Below, piece by piece: positions 7,040 through 15,095 of a DNA stretch of 21,529 nucleotides; within the stretch, counting starts at the first letter, position 1; each line of letters begins with the position of its first letter. Source of the DNA: Thiomargarita sp. (lineage in GTDB: Bacteria > Pseudomonadota > Gammaproteobacteria > Beggiatoales > Beggiatoaceae); the NCBI GenBank assembly GCA_020721025.1, contig DYNO01000034.1, forward strand, positions 1-21,529. The letters are read 5' to 3'. The translations under genes were made by a program, and so were the position numbers. The notes beneath the pieces were generated by a model. The model was not told the origin of the DNA. It saw only the letters and a program-made list of their open reading frames with translations, and made no database searches.

Positions 7040-9406
7040 ATGTCTGACGATTTAAGCGAAGATGCACTCAATTATCACCGATTACCGCAACCGGGCAAAT
7101 TAGCGATTCAAGCCACTAAACCGTTGGCAAATCAACATGATCTTTCACTCGCCTACTCGCCCGGTGTCGCAGCCGCCTGTCGGGAAATTGTCCGCGATCC
7201 GCGCGAAGTGTCTAATTTAACCGCACGCGGCAATTTGGTTGGCGTAATTACCAATGGCAGCGCGGTGTTAGGATTGGGGGCTATCGGCGCGCTTGCATCA
7301 AAACCCGTGATGGAAGGCAAGGCAGTTTTATTTAAAAAATTTGCTGGCATCGACGTGTTTGATATTGAAATCAATGAAAGAAATGCCGATAAGTTGGTCG
7401 ATATCATCGCTGGGCTGGAACCCACCTTCGGAGCCATCAATTTAGAAGATATCCGCGCGCCTGAATGCTTCCATGTCGAATCAAAATTAAAAGAGCGCAT
7501 GAAAATTCCCGTGTTTCACGACGATCAACATGGCACGGCAATTTGTGTCAGCGCGGCGGTGCTTAACGGCTTGCGTTTGTTGGAAAAAGACATGAACAAG
7601 GTCAAATTAGTCACTTCAGGATCGGGGGCAGCGGCATTGGCATGTTTGGGGCTGTTGGTGGAATTGGGAATTCGTAAGGAAAACATCATTGTCACCGATC
7701 TCGCCGGCGTGGTTTACAAGGGACGCACCGAACACATGGATCCGTACAAAGCGCAATATGCTATCGAAACGGATAAACGTGTTTTAGCTGAAGTAATTGA
7801 AGGAGCGGATGTTTTTCTTGGCTTATCGGTCGGTGGCGTGTTGACTGCGGACATGGTAGCGAAAATGGTGGAACGTCCCCTCGTTTTAGCCTTGGCGAAT
7901 CCCACTCCAGAAATTTTGCCCGAAGAAGTGCGCCGAGTGCGACCCGAAGCGATTATTGCAACTGGGCGATCTGATTATCCCAATCAAGTCAATAATGTAC
8001 TGTGCTTTCCTTTCATTTTTCGCGGTGCATTGGACGTGGGCGCGACCCAGATTAATAAAGAGATGAAATTAGCTTGTGTCTATGCGATTGCCAATTTGGT
8101 GACCAGTACCAAGACCAATTTTGCTTCGGCGGATGCGTCAGATGTGTTGGATCGGGCGTATGGCGGGCAGGTTTTGGCATTCGGACCAGATTACATTATC
8201 CCGAAACCGTTTGACCCACGTTTGATTACGATTATTGCCCCGGCGGTGGCTCGTGCAGCAATGCGAAGTGGGGTGGCGACCAAAATTATTACCGACTTTC
8301 CCGCGTATGTTGAGCGGTTATCGCAATATATGTTCAATTCTGCCAACGTGATGAAGGGCGTTTTCACTCGTGCAAAACAACATCCACAGCGGATTATTTA
8401 TTGCGAAGGCGAAGACAAACGGATTTTACGGGCAGTGCAAGTGCTGATTGACGAAAAGTGTATTCATCCGATAATTATTGGGCGACACAAGGTAATCAGT
8501 CAAAGTATCAAGCAATTGCGTTTAAATATGCGTCCGGACGTGGACTTTGAACTCATCGATCCCCAAAACTACACCCATCATGCCCAACTCTCTGAAGAAT
8601 ATCACGATATTATGGGACGACGTGGGGTGTGGCCCGCAGAAGCCGATGTGATTGTGCGTACCAATACCACTGTCATGGCATCTTTACTGTTGCGGCGGGG
8701 AGATGCGGATGCGTTGATTGCGGGTCCTGTCAATATTTTACATCGTCATTTGCGACATATCACCAATGTGATTGGATTACGTGAAGATGTTTCGTGCGCG
8801 GCGGCAATGCAAATGTTGATTTTGGATAAAGGCACCTATTGTATCGCCGATACCAACGTGAATTACGATCCGACCGCGGCACAATTGGCAGAAATTTCAA
8901 TGATGGCAGCGAAAGAACTGATGCGCTTTGGAATTATGCCCAAAGTCGCGCTGGTGTCACATTCCAATTTTGGCAGTATGGACACGCCTTCGGCTGTCAA
9001 GTTACGGGAGGCTCTGCAAATTATTCGTCACAAAATGCCTGATTTAGAATGTGATGGCGAAATGCAAGCCGATTCAGCCCTGATTGAAGATATTCGGCAC
9101 CGTTTGTATCCCAAATCGTATCTCAAAGGCGAAGCGAATTTATTGGTCATGCCGAATTTGGATGCTGCAAATATCACGTACAATGCGTTGCGAGCGTTGG
9201 CAAATGGCGTGGTGGTCGGACCGATTTTATTGGGAATGCGTAAACCGGTGCATATTTTGACTCGGACGGTGACAACGCGTGGGGTGGTGAATTTGAGTGC
9301 CTTGGCGGCGGCGGATGCGTATGCGGGAACTGTGGCAGGCGAAAAATTTGAAGAATCCGGTAAATTAGGCGACGAATCAATGCTATCTGCATCTAAGCCT
9401 AGTTAA
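7040..9406 (+). CDS. maeB: NADP-dependent malic enzyme, MaeB type (malic enzyme-phosphotransacetylase hybrid)
   Basis: Oxidative decarboxylation of malate to pyruvate, with NADPH production, in the cytoplasm; 788 residues. The malic N-terminal domain (about 10-160) contains LAYSPGVAAACREI and GKAVLFKKFAGIDVFDIEI. The nucleotide-binding domain follows, with GSGAAA at 194-199. From about 430 onward the sequence is phosphotransacetylase-like (RIIYCEGEDKRILRAVQVLIDE, ALIAGPVN). In characterised MaeB enzymes this part does not catalyse acetyl transfer but is needed for assembly and acetyl-CoA regulation. The ATG at 7040 has AAGGA about 7 nt upstream. It is slightly longer than E. coli MaeB (about 760), the surplus being a polar tail ending SMLSASKPS. 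It is monocistronic: Uma2 debris lies upstream and an inverted-repeat element downstream. Confidence 0.96.
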   Translation: MSDDLSEDALNYHRLPQPGKLAIQATKPLANQHDLSLAYSPGVAAACREIVRDPREVSNLTARGNLVGVITNGSAVLGLGAIGALASKPVMEGKAVLFKKFAGIDVFDIEINERNADKLVDIIAGLEPTFGAINLEDIRAPECFHVESKLKERMKIPVFHDDQHGTAICVSAAVLNGLRLLEKDMNKVKLVTSGSGAAALACLGLLVELGIRKENIIVTDLAGVVYKGRTEHMDPYKAQYAIETDKRVLAEVIEGADVFLGLSVGGVLTADMVAKMVERPLVLALANPTPEILPEEVRRVRPEAIIATGRSDYPNQVNNVLCFPFIFRGALDVGATQINKEMKLACVYAIANLVTSTKTNFASADASDVLDRAYGGQVLAFGPDYIIPKPFDPRLITIIAPAVARAAMRSGVATKIITDFPAYVERLSQYMFNSANVMKGVFTRAKQHPQRIIYCEGEDKRILRAVQVLIDEKCIHPIIIGRHKVISQSIKQLRLNMRPDVDFELIDPQNYTHHAQLSEEYHDIMGRRGVWPAEADVIVRTNTTVMASLLLRRGDADALIAGPVNILHRHLRHITNVIGLREDVSCAAAMQMLILDKGTYCIADTNVNYDPTAAQLAEISMMAAKELMRFGIMPKVALVSHSNFGSMDTPSAVKLREALQIIRHKMPDLECDGEMQADSALIEDIRHRLYPKSYLKGEANLLVMPNLDAANITYNALRALANGVVVGPILLGMRKPVHILTRTVTTRGVVNLSALAAADAYAGTVAGEKFEESGKLGDESMLSASKPS

Positions 9407-9444
9407 GATCACAAAATTAAGAGTTATGCGGTTAAAATATTATT

Positions 9445-9560
9445 CAATAGTTCGGACAGTTTTCTACAACTACTTATTAAAATCAACAAGTTATCGTTAT
9501 TTTGCTCATCCGATAACTGATTGATATTAAAATATAATTTTGGAACTGTCCGAACTATTG
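9445..9560. repeat. 116-bp segment bounded by perfect 17-bp inverted repeats (possible MITE)
   Basis: CAATAGTTCGGACAGTT at 9445-9461 is exactly complementary to AACTGTCCGAACTATTG at 9544-9560, with an 82-nt AT-rich interior that codes for nothing. Perfect 17-bp arms this far apart suggest the ends of a small non-autonomous transposable element. If the TA inside each arm (CAA-TA-GTTC) were the target duplication, this would fit an IS630/mariner-like origin, but that is inference. The other reading is two copies of a regulator site, 99 bp centre to centre, in front of the permease gene. Confidence 0.55.
9533..9538 (+). promoter_or_regulatory. Candidate -10 element for the permease operon
   Basis: A perfect TATAAT lies 55 nt upstream of the permease ATG and just inside the right arm of the inverted repeat. 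No good -35 is seen at 16-18 nt; a TTGCTC lies too far away at 25 nt. If used, transcription would start within the right arm. Confidence 0.3.
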
Positions 9561-9593
9561 CTACAATAAAATCTCGTTACTGTTCAGCCTCCC

Positions 9594-10613
9594 ATGCCTC
9601 GTTTTCCGTCCATCCCTTTATTTTTTTGCATCAGTATCTTGATATTTATCAGTGTATTACTGCTCAGTATTGCAATAGGAAGCACCGATATTCCTCTGCT
9701 CACCACGCTACATATCTTGACGGCGAAAATTCTCCCACTTACCCCACCACCTTTAGCGCAAGATATTGTTATCTGGTCAATTCGCGTACCGCGTGTTCTT
9801 GTGGCTGCTGCGGTAGGGGCGGGGTTGGCGGTCGCAGGTGTGCAAATGCAAGGCTTATTTCACAATCCGCTGGCTTCCCCAGAAATTATTGGCACCAGTG
9901 CGGGCGGGGTTTTAGGGGCAGTCATCGCGTTGGCGTGGGGTCTGCCGCATTATTCAATTTTCTATTTACCTATCTTCTCGTTTCTAGGCGCATTTTTAGC
10001 ACTTTTATTGATTTATAGCACCGCTTATCACCATTTTCAGCATCTAACCACATTATTGCTTGCCGGCGTTGCATTGAACGCATTACTCGGTGCCGTGACT
10101 TCCTACGTGATTAGCGTCTCTTGGACGGATCACGAAGTGGCGCGAGAAATTTTATTTTGGTTGATGGGCGGTTTAGAAAATCGGCTGTGGTTACATGTCA
10201 TCATCGTGTTACCTACTGTTTTTACAGGAATTTTAATTGCGCTGTTTTACAACCGAGAATTAGATATTTTACTTTTGGGCAACGATACCGCGCAAACCTT
10301 GGGCGTTCAAGTCACACGCGTAAAAACGCATTTATTGGCAAATATTGCCCTACTCACAGGTGCGGCGGTTGCAGTCAGTGGCATGATAGGATTTGTCGGG
10401 TTAATTATTCCTCATATCACTCGAATGTTTGTCGGCGCGAGTCACCGTTTTCTGATTCCTGCCAGTGCGTTAAGCGGTGCGACATTTCTATTATTGGTGG
10501 ATTTATTGGCGCGTACCCTACACCGTCCCCAAGAAATTCGTCTCGGTATTTTGACGGCATTTATTGGCGCGCCCTTTTTTATTTATTTACTGTTAAAACA
10601 ACGTCATGATTGA
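9594..10613 (+). CDS. FecCD-family ABC transporter permease (iron-chelate/heme/cobalamin type)
   Basis: Inner-membrane permease of 339 residues, the usual size for BtuC/FecC/FecD proteins, with about nine to ten hydrophobic segments. Family signatures are RVPRVLVAAAVGAGLAVAGV followed by QMQGLFHNPLASPEIIGTSAG near residues 60-105, and GLIIPHITRMFVGASHRFLIP near 265-290. Substrates of this family are Fe-siderophores, heme or corrinoids; the sequence alone does not decide which. The ATG at 9594 is the only reasonable start, because a TAA lies in frame 33 nt upstream, yet there is no Shine-Dalgarno match. The ATPase gene overlaps its end by 8 bp, so the two are translationally coupled. No periplasmic binding protein gene is nearby. 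Confidence 0.92.
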   Translation: MPRFPSIPLFFCISILIFISVLLLSIAIGSTDIPLLTTLHILTAKILPLTPPPLAQDIVIWSIRVPRVLVAAAVGAGLAVAGVQMQGLFHNPLASPEIIGTSAGGVLGAVIALAWGLPHYSIFYLPIFSFLGAFLALLLIYSTAYHHFQHLTTLLLAGVALNALLGAVTSYVISVSWTDHEVAREILFWLMGGLENRLWLHVIIVLPTVFTGILIALFYNRELDILLLGNDTAQTLGVQVTRVKTHLLANIALLTGAAVAVSGMIGFVGLIIPHITRMFVGASHRFLIPASALSGATFLLLVDLLARTLHRPQEIRLGILTAFIGAPFFIYLLLKQRHD

Positions 10614-11376
10614 ATTAACGGCACAAAACCTTAGTTTCCGACGCGCAAATCACTGGATTATTCGGCAAGCAAATTTTACTGTACCTTCTGGGGCAATCAC
10701 CGCATTACTCGGCATCAATGGGGTAGGAAAAACAACGCTATTGAAATTACTCGCGGGATTGTGGCAACCGACTCACGGCAACATTTGGCTCAATCAACAA
10801 TTATTACAAACACTTTCCCGACGCACCTTGGCAACGCACCTCAGTTTTGTCGCGCACAATGTCCCGGCTCCGTTTGCGTTTACCGTGCAAGAAGCGGTGT
10901 GGATGGGGAGATATCCGTATCAACACAAATGGCAAGCGGCGACTGAGCAAGACCGACAAGCCGTGTTCACCGCGATGCAACAAACGGATATTTTGCACCT
11001 AAGGTCGCGAGATTTAACGACATTATCCAATGGGGAACGCCAGCGGGTGTGGATTGCGCGCAGTTTGGCGACGGAGGCAGACATGATTTTATTGGATGAA
11101 CCGACGGCGAATTTGGATATTGCCCACAGTTTAGAAATCATGCAGTTATGTCAAAATTTGCTGCAACAGGGCAAGACCGTGATATTTTCAACCCATGATT
11201 TGAATCTTGCTGCCCAATATTCGCAAAATTTATATGTGCTACAACGAGGGGAAGTGGTGGCAATGGGCGCGCCGAATGCGGTGTTGACCGATGCATTATT
11301 GCGACAAGTCTTTGATGTAAAAGTAGAACGCTTGCTTACGTCGTCAGGAAAAGAAATTTTGTGGTTTGGGCGATGA
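10606..11376 (+). CDS. ABC transporter ATPase partner of the FecCD permease
   Basis: ATPase of 256 residues that powers the adjacent permease. Walker A is GINGVGKTTLL (about 36-46). The signature is LSNGERQ, with Asn for the usual second residue Gly. Walker B is MILLDEPTANLD and the H-loop is STHDLN. At the Q-loop position, where BtuD/FepC/HmuV proteins have a Gln just before the TVxE block, this protein reads SFVAHNVPAPFAFTVQEAV. The Gln thus appears replaced by His. The ATG at 10606 lies within the permease end, the normal arrangement for the family. It is followed by about 320 bp without a gene, so this is a two-gene operon. Function is firm as an ABC ATPase; the substrate is unknown. Confidence 0.93.
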   Translation: MIELTAQNLSFRRANHWIIRQANFTVPSGAITALLGINGVGKTTLLKLLAGLWQPTHGNIWLNQQLLQTLSRRTLATHLSFVAHNVPAPFAFTVQEAVWMGRYPYQHKWQAATEQDRQAVFTAMQQTDILHLRSRDLTTLSNGERQRVWIARSLATEADMILLDEPTANLDIAHSLEIMQLCQNLLQQGKTVIFSTHDLNLAAQYSQNLYVLQRGEVVAMGAPNAVLTDALLRQVFDVKVERLLTSSGKEILWFGR

Positions 11377-11695
11377 TGAGCTATTCTGAAAGATACAACC
11401 TGTGTTCTCATGAAATTGGGTAAATGATAATTCACCCATAAAAAATTTTAAGTGTAGTACAACATCCAATCGCTTTCTGTGATAAAATAAATAGTTTAAA
11501 AGCTATCAATAAAAAGTCGATTTTAGTAGATAACGAGCGTGAAAGTGTTAGCGTTTTTGGCGAAGTTGTTGTTTTAATCATTTTGATAGCGTCAGGATTT
11601 CAGGGTTCAACGGATTGATTTGACTGACCATTGATCATGGGCGATTGATCACTCACCATTCTCTGATAAAACCACTTTTTGAAAATAGGATTATC
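11377..11695. other. Intergenic region before ppa
   Basis: No gene is seen in these 319 bp. An imperfect hairpin (TGGGT/ACCCA with two or three further pairs) lies near 11420-11441 and could end the ABC operon, though no T-run follows. Near 11591-11620 is a GGATT-rich patch, GTCAGGATTTCAGGGTTCAA, which looks like a worn copy of a dispersed repeat. The octamer ATTGATCA occurs twice, at 11630-11637 and 11644-11651, close to the ppa start and perhaps within its promoter region. Confidence 0.4.
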
Positions 11696-12244
11696 ATGAA
11701 TTTAGACCGAGTTTCTCCCGGCAATAAAATTCCAAATGAATTCAACGTAATTATTGAAATTCCCGCCCATAGTGACCCTGTGAAATATGAAGTGGATAAA
11801 GCCACTGGTGCGATGTTTGTTGACCGTTTTATGAATGTTGCGATGCGCTATCCGTGTAATTATGGCTATGTGCCACACACACTTTCTGAGGATGGCGATC
11901 CGGTGGATGTGCTTGTAATTACGCCCTTTCCTATCATTCCCGGCGCGGTGATTCAATGTCGTCCCTTGGCATTGTTACGCATGACCGATGAGTCTGGTCC
12001 TGATTCTAAGATCGTGGCGGTGCCGATTGATAAACTTTCTACCTTGTATCGTCAAACCAAGGCAATTGAAGATGTGCGTCCAGAAATTTTGGCGCAAATT
12101 GCTCATTTCTTCCAACATTACAAAGATTTAGAACCAAATAAATGGGTAAAATTGGATGAATGGGGCGATATTGAAGATGCACAACAGGAAATTCTTGATT
12201 CCATTGCCCGCTATGAACAATTAACTGATAAACCAAAGTTTTAG
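11696..12244 (+). CDS. ppa: Inorganic pyrophosphatase, family I
   Basis: Soluble Mg-dependent enzyme of 182 residues that hydrolyses pyrophosphate to phosphate, pulling biosynthetic reactions forward. Length and sequence match bacterial hexameric family I enzymes. DGDPVD at residues 66-71 supplies the metal-binding aspartates 66, 68 and 71 (E. coli 65, 67, 70). The GAMFVDRF and YPCNYGYVP blocks are also present. The ATG at 11696 is chosen over an in-frame ATG at 11645 because AGGA lies about 6 nt upstream and family proteins begin MNLDRVSPG or similar. The next gene encodes a membrane pyrophosphatase, so two enzymes for the same substrate lie side by side. The 337-bp gap with a strong hairpin suggests separate control rather than one simple operon. 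Confidence 0.97.
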   Translation: MNLDRVSPGNKIPNEFNVIIEIPAHSDPVKYEVDKATGAMFVDRFMNVAMRYPCNYGYVPHTLSEDGDPVDVLVITPFPIIPGAVIQCRPLALLRMTDESGPDSKIVAVPIDKLSTLYRQTKAIEDVRPEILAQIAHFFQHYKDLEPNKWVKLDEWGDIEDAQQEILDSIARYEQLTDKPKF

Positions 12245-12345
12245 CGATTTTTATTCCTTGCGTTTCAATCAATTGCGAGGATTGCCGATTTCATTTGCGT
12301 GGTTCATGTCATTTTGCGTGAAGTTGCATGGTTCTAAGCAGGGAA

Positions 12346-12385
12346 TAGATTGAATCACAATGATTAAAAGTTGTGACTCAATCTA
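12346..12385. other. 15-bp hairpin between ppa and hppA
   Basis: AGATTGAATCACAA (12347-12360) pairs with TTGTGACTCAATCT (12371-12384) with a single A/C mismatch-type position, plus T12346-A12385, around a 10-nt loop. No T-run follows. It may be the ppa 3' end, a barrier between the two pyrophosphatase genes, or part of the long hppA leader. The rest of the 12245-12581 gap holds the palindrome TGAAGCTTCA at 12434-12443 and otherwise AT-rich sequence without a gene. Confidence 0.55.
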
Positions 12386-12565
12386 ACCTCTTGAAACAAT
12401 ACGAATTTGTGTCAATGGAGTGAATCATAAAAGTGAAGCTTCATCTTTGTTATTTTTTCTATTAACCCATAACATAGACATTTTTAAAATTTGTTGATAT
12501 TTCAATTAATTAAAAAATTATTTGACTGACACCAAATCTAAAAATTGTCCATCGTATTGCTAAAC

Positions 12566-12571
12566 AGGAGG
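12566..12571 (+). promoter_or_regulatory. Consensus ribosome binding site of hppA
   Basis: AGGAGG, the strongest Shine-Dalgarno match in the window, lies 10 nt before the ATG at 12582. It fixes the start and suggests high translation of this membrane enzyme. Confidence 0.8.
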
Positions 12572-12581
12572 GCTGTGCGCT

Positions 12582-14654
12582 ATGTCAACAGGAATTATTA
12601 TCGCTCTTGCGTGTTCCGTCGTAGCTATTTTGTACGGCGCGCTGTCGGTGCAATGGATTTTATCCAAGCCGGCAGGGAATGCACGTATGCAAGAAATTGC
12701 CCTTGCTATTCAAGAAGGTGCCGCGGCGTATCTTAACCGTCAATACAGTACCATTGCTGCGGTTGGTATTGTGGTTGGCGGGATTATTTATGCAACCTTG
12801 GGTATGTACACTGCCATTGGGTTTGCCATTGGGGCGATCTGCTCAGGTTTAGCGGGTTATATTGGGATGTTCATCTCGGTGCGTGCCAACGTGAGAACCG
12901 CGCAAGCTGCCCATGATGGGTTAGAAGCCGCATTAGCTGTCGCATTTCGTGGCGGTTCTATCACTGGTATGTTGGTTGTAGGATTGGGATTATTAGGCGT
13001 TGCGGGTTATTATGCCGCATTAATTCAAATGATGCCGAACGCGCCGATGGCTGACTTGTTAGCTCCCATGATCGGTTTAGCCTTCGGAAGTTCCTTGATC
13101 TCTATTTTCGCTCGTTTGGGTGGCGGTATTTTCACCAAGGGAGCGGACGTGGGCGCAGATTTAGTCGGTAAAGTTGAAGCCGGCATTCCAGAAGATGATC
13201 CCCGTAATCCTGCCGTGATTGCTGACAATGTGGGTGACAACGTGGGCGACTGTGCGGGTATGGCAGCAGACTTGTTTGAAACTTATGCTGTCACCGTGAT
13301 TGCCACGATGTTAGTTGGTAGCTTGATTTTCGCCGGCGTGAAAGATATTTCTCCCGAACTTTTGAAAGCTGGGGTGGACGCTGCCGTGTTATTGCCATTG
13401 GTTTTAGGTGGCGTTTCTATTGTTGCCTCAATCATCGGTACTTTCTTCGTGCGTGCCAACGGTGGGAGTATCATGTGGGCATTGTACAAGGGCTTGATTG
13501 TAGCCGCTGTGTTATCTGCTATCGCGTATTATCCCGTGATTGGTTGGTTAATGCCCGATGCCATTGCGAAAACCATTCCTGCGATTGGGGCAAGCATCAA
13601 CATTTTTTACGCCTCACTGATTGGTCTCGGTCTGACCGCAGCAATGGTGGTGATCACGGAATACTACACTTCAACCGCGTATAAACCCGTTCACGATATT
13701 GCCAAAGCTTCTGACACGGGTCATGCGACCAATATCATTTCTGGTTTAGCCATTTCCATGAAATCCACTGCCTTGCCCGTGCTTGCCATCTGCTTAAGTA
13801 TTTGGGGTGCCCATCACTTAGCGGGTCTATACGGGATTGCCATTGCAGCGACTTCCATGTTATCTATGGCGGGAATTATCGTCGCATTGGATGCTTACGG
13901 GCCCATCACTGACAATGCCGGCGGTATTGCAGAAATGTCGGAATTGGATGAAAAAATCCGTGACATTACCGATCCGTTAGATGCCGTTGGTAACACCACG
14001 AAGGCTGTGACTAAAGGTTACGCGATTGGTTCTGCGGCACTGGCAGCATTGGTGTTATTTGCTGATTTTGAACACAAATTATTGGCAGCGGGCAAACACA
14101 TCACCTTCGATCTCACCGATCCGATGGTCATGATTGGGTTATTAATCGGTGGGATGATTCCCTACCTCTTCGCAGCGATGGCGATGGAAGCCGTTGGACG
14201 GGCAGCGGGCAGCGTGGTTTTAGAAGTACGCCGTCAGTTCAAAGAAATCAAGGGTATCATGGAAAAAACCGCCAAACCCGACTATTCCCGTGCAGTGGAT
14301 ATGTTGACCAAGGCAGCGATTCGGGAAATGATTATTCCTTCAATTTTACCGGTCCTCATTCCCATCTTGGTCGGTTACTTCTTGGGCCCCCAAGCTCTCG
14401 GTGGCTTACTGTTAGGCACGATTATCACTGGGATATTCGTCGCAATTTCCATGACAACCGGTGGTGGCGCATGGGATAATGCGAAGAAATTGATTGAAGA
14501 CGGTTATCACGGTGGTAAAGGTTCAGAAGCCCATAAAGCGGCTGTCACTGGTGACACAGTAGGTGATCCGTACAAAGACACCGCTGGTCCTGCGATCAAC
14601 CCATTAATCAAAATTATCAATATCGTCGCATTACTGATCGTACCCTTGTTGTAA
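12582..14654 (+). CDS. hppA: Membrane-bound proton-translocating pyrophosphatase
   Basis: Integral membrane enzyme of 690 residues with about 16 helices that couples pyrophosphate hydrolysis to ion pumping across the inner membrane. The substrate site motif DVGADLVGKVE is at 189-199, and DNVGDNVGDCAGMAADLFETYAV follows. The motif GNTTKA has Lys at 474 and Thr at 477. In this family a Lys at that place replaces the K+ cofactor, and Ala marks the K+-dependent forms, so this enzyme is predicted to be K+-independent and H+-pumping. The C-terminal block GDTVGDPYKDTAGPAINPLIKI is intact. AGGAGG sits 10 nt before the ATG. With soluble ppa just upstream, the cell can either waste or conserve pyrophosphate energy. 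Such pumps are frequent in chemolithotrophic and methylotrophic gammaproteobacteria. Confidence 0.96.
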   Translation: MSTGIIIALACSVVAILYGALSVQWILSKPAGNARMQEIALAIQEGAAAYLNRQYSTIAAVGIVVGGIIYATLGMYTAIGFAIGAICSGLAGYIGMFISVRANVRTAQAAHDGLEAALAVAFRGGSITGMLVVGLGLLGVAGYYAALIQMMPNAPMADLLAPMIGLAFGSSLISIFARLGGGIFTKGADVGADLVGKVEAGIPEDDPRNPAVIADNVGDNVGDCAGMAADLFETYAVTVIATMLVGSLIFAGVKDISPELLKAGVDAAVLLPLVLGGVSIVASIIGTFFVRANGGSIMWALYKGLIVAAVLSAIAYYPVIGWLMPDAIAKTIPAIGASINIFYASLIGLGLTAAMVVITEYYTSTAYKPVHDIAKASDTGHATNIISGLAISMKSTALPVLAICLSIWGAHHLAGLYGIAIAATSMLSMAGIIVALDAYGPITDNAGGIAEMSELDEKIRDITDPLDAVGNTTKAVTKGYAIGSAALAALVLFADFEHKLLAAGKHITFDLTDPMVMIGLLIGGMIPYLFAAMAMEAVGRAAGSVVLEVRRQFKEIKGIMEKTAKPDYSRAVDMLTKAAIREMIIPSILPVLIPILVGYFLGPQALGGLLLGTIITGIFVAISMTTGGGAWDNAKKLIEDGYHGGKGSEAHKAAVTGDTVGDPYKDTAGPAINPLIKIINIVALLIVPLL

Positions 14655-14736
14655 CTGCTGTCGTGTGGGGTTTTGGTCATGGCTGAAACTCCACCAAACG
14701 AACGCGCAATCGCGTCAAGAATTAGTAACCAAATTC

Positions 14737-14758
14737 AAGTAAGATGCGACTCTTACTT
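14737..14758. other. 8-bp hairpin just after hppA, before a small gene
   Basis: AAGTAAGA (14737-14744) and TCTTACTT (14751-14758) form a perfect stem with a 6-nt loop, ending about 10 nt before the ribosome site of the small gene at 14780. A second short stem, ACGCG/CGCGT (14702-14715, 4-nt loop), lies upstream. There is no T-run. Either may stabilise the hppA message or mark a processing point between hppA and the small gene. Confidence 0.45.
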
Positions 14759-14779
14759 CAAATCTCATAGGATGACAAC

Positions 14780-14950
14780 ATGTTGCTACAAATAGAATTA
14801 ACCGAAGATGAAAGAGATACTTTCAAACAGATGTTGCAAGAAGAATTATCTGAATTGCGCGCTGAAATTGCCGACACGGATCGTAAAAACTATCGTGACA
14901 TGCTCAAGGCGAAAGAAGTGTTGTTAAATCGGATCATCAGTTCGCTGTAG
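14780..14950 (+). CDS. Small conserved-looking hypothetical protein, 56 residues
   Basis: Soluble, highly charged, almost wholly helical protein: MLLQIELTEDERDTFKQMLQ at the start, a central LSELRAEIADTDRKNYRDML, and an end NRIISSL. AGGA (14769-14772) lies 7 nt before the ATG, and a strong intrinsic terminator follows 53 nt after the stop, so the gene is well delimited. The pattern 'IELTxxER...LxxLRxEIADTDxxxYRxxLKxxxxLL' recalls small uncharacterised proteins seen in many Proteobacteria; I know no function. It probably forms a helical hairpin. It may be read through from hppA, 125 nt upstream, or have its own promoter. Confidence 0.75.
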   Translation: MLLQIELTEDERDTFKQMLQEELSELRAEIADTDRKNYRDMLKAKEVLLNRIISSL

Positions 14951-15003
14951 TAATGGCGGTGAAACTCTTGGTACGGTTCGCTCCTATCCAAAAATAATTC
15001 AAT

Positions 15004-15035
15004 AGCCCCGTATTCCACGTATGGGGCTTTTTTTT
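15004..15035 (+). terminator. Intrinsic terminator
   Basis: AGCCCCGTA (15004-15012) pairs with TATGGGGCT (15020-15028) around a 7-nt loop, nine pairs with one G-T, followed directly by a run of eight T (15028-15035). It ends the small-gene transcript and probably hppA read-through. This is the only textbook Rho-independent terminator seen in the window. Confidence 0.92.
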
Positions 15036-15076
15036 GAGAGGTCACATTAGTTAGGATCACAATATTTTGCAGAGAT

Positions 15077-15095
15077 TTAAACCTATCAGGTTTAA
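15077..15095. repeat. Small perfect palindrome TTAAACCT-ATC-AGGTTTAA
   Basis: Eight-bp perfect arms separated by three bases, in the gap before the transglycosylase gene. AAACCT-nnn-AGGTTT units of this kind are dispersed intergenic repeats in several bacterial groups, so it may be one copy of a genome-wide element. Only one copy is visible here. Confidence 0.45.

Noticed and set aside
9521..10018. 165-codon open frame overlapping the permease start
   Set aside because: The 9594 frame encodes the FecCD signatures; this one is Cys/Ser/Arg-rich without any family pattern.
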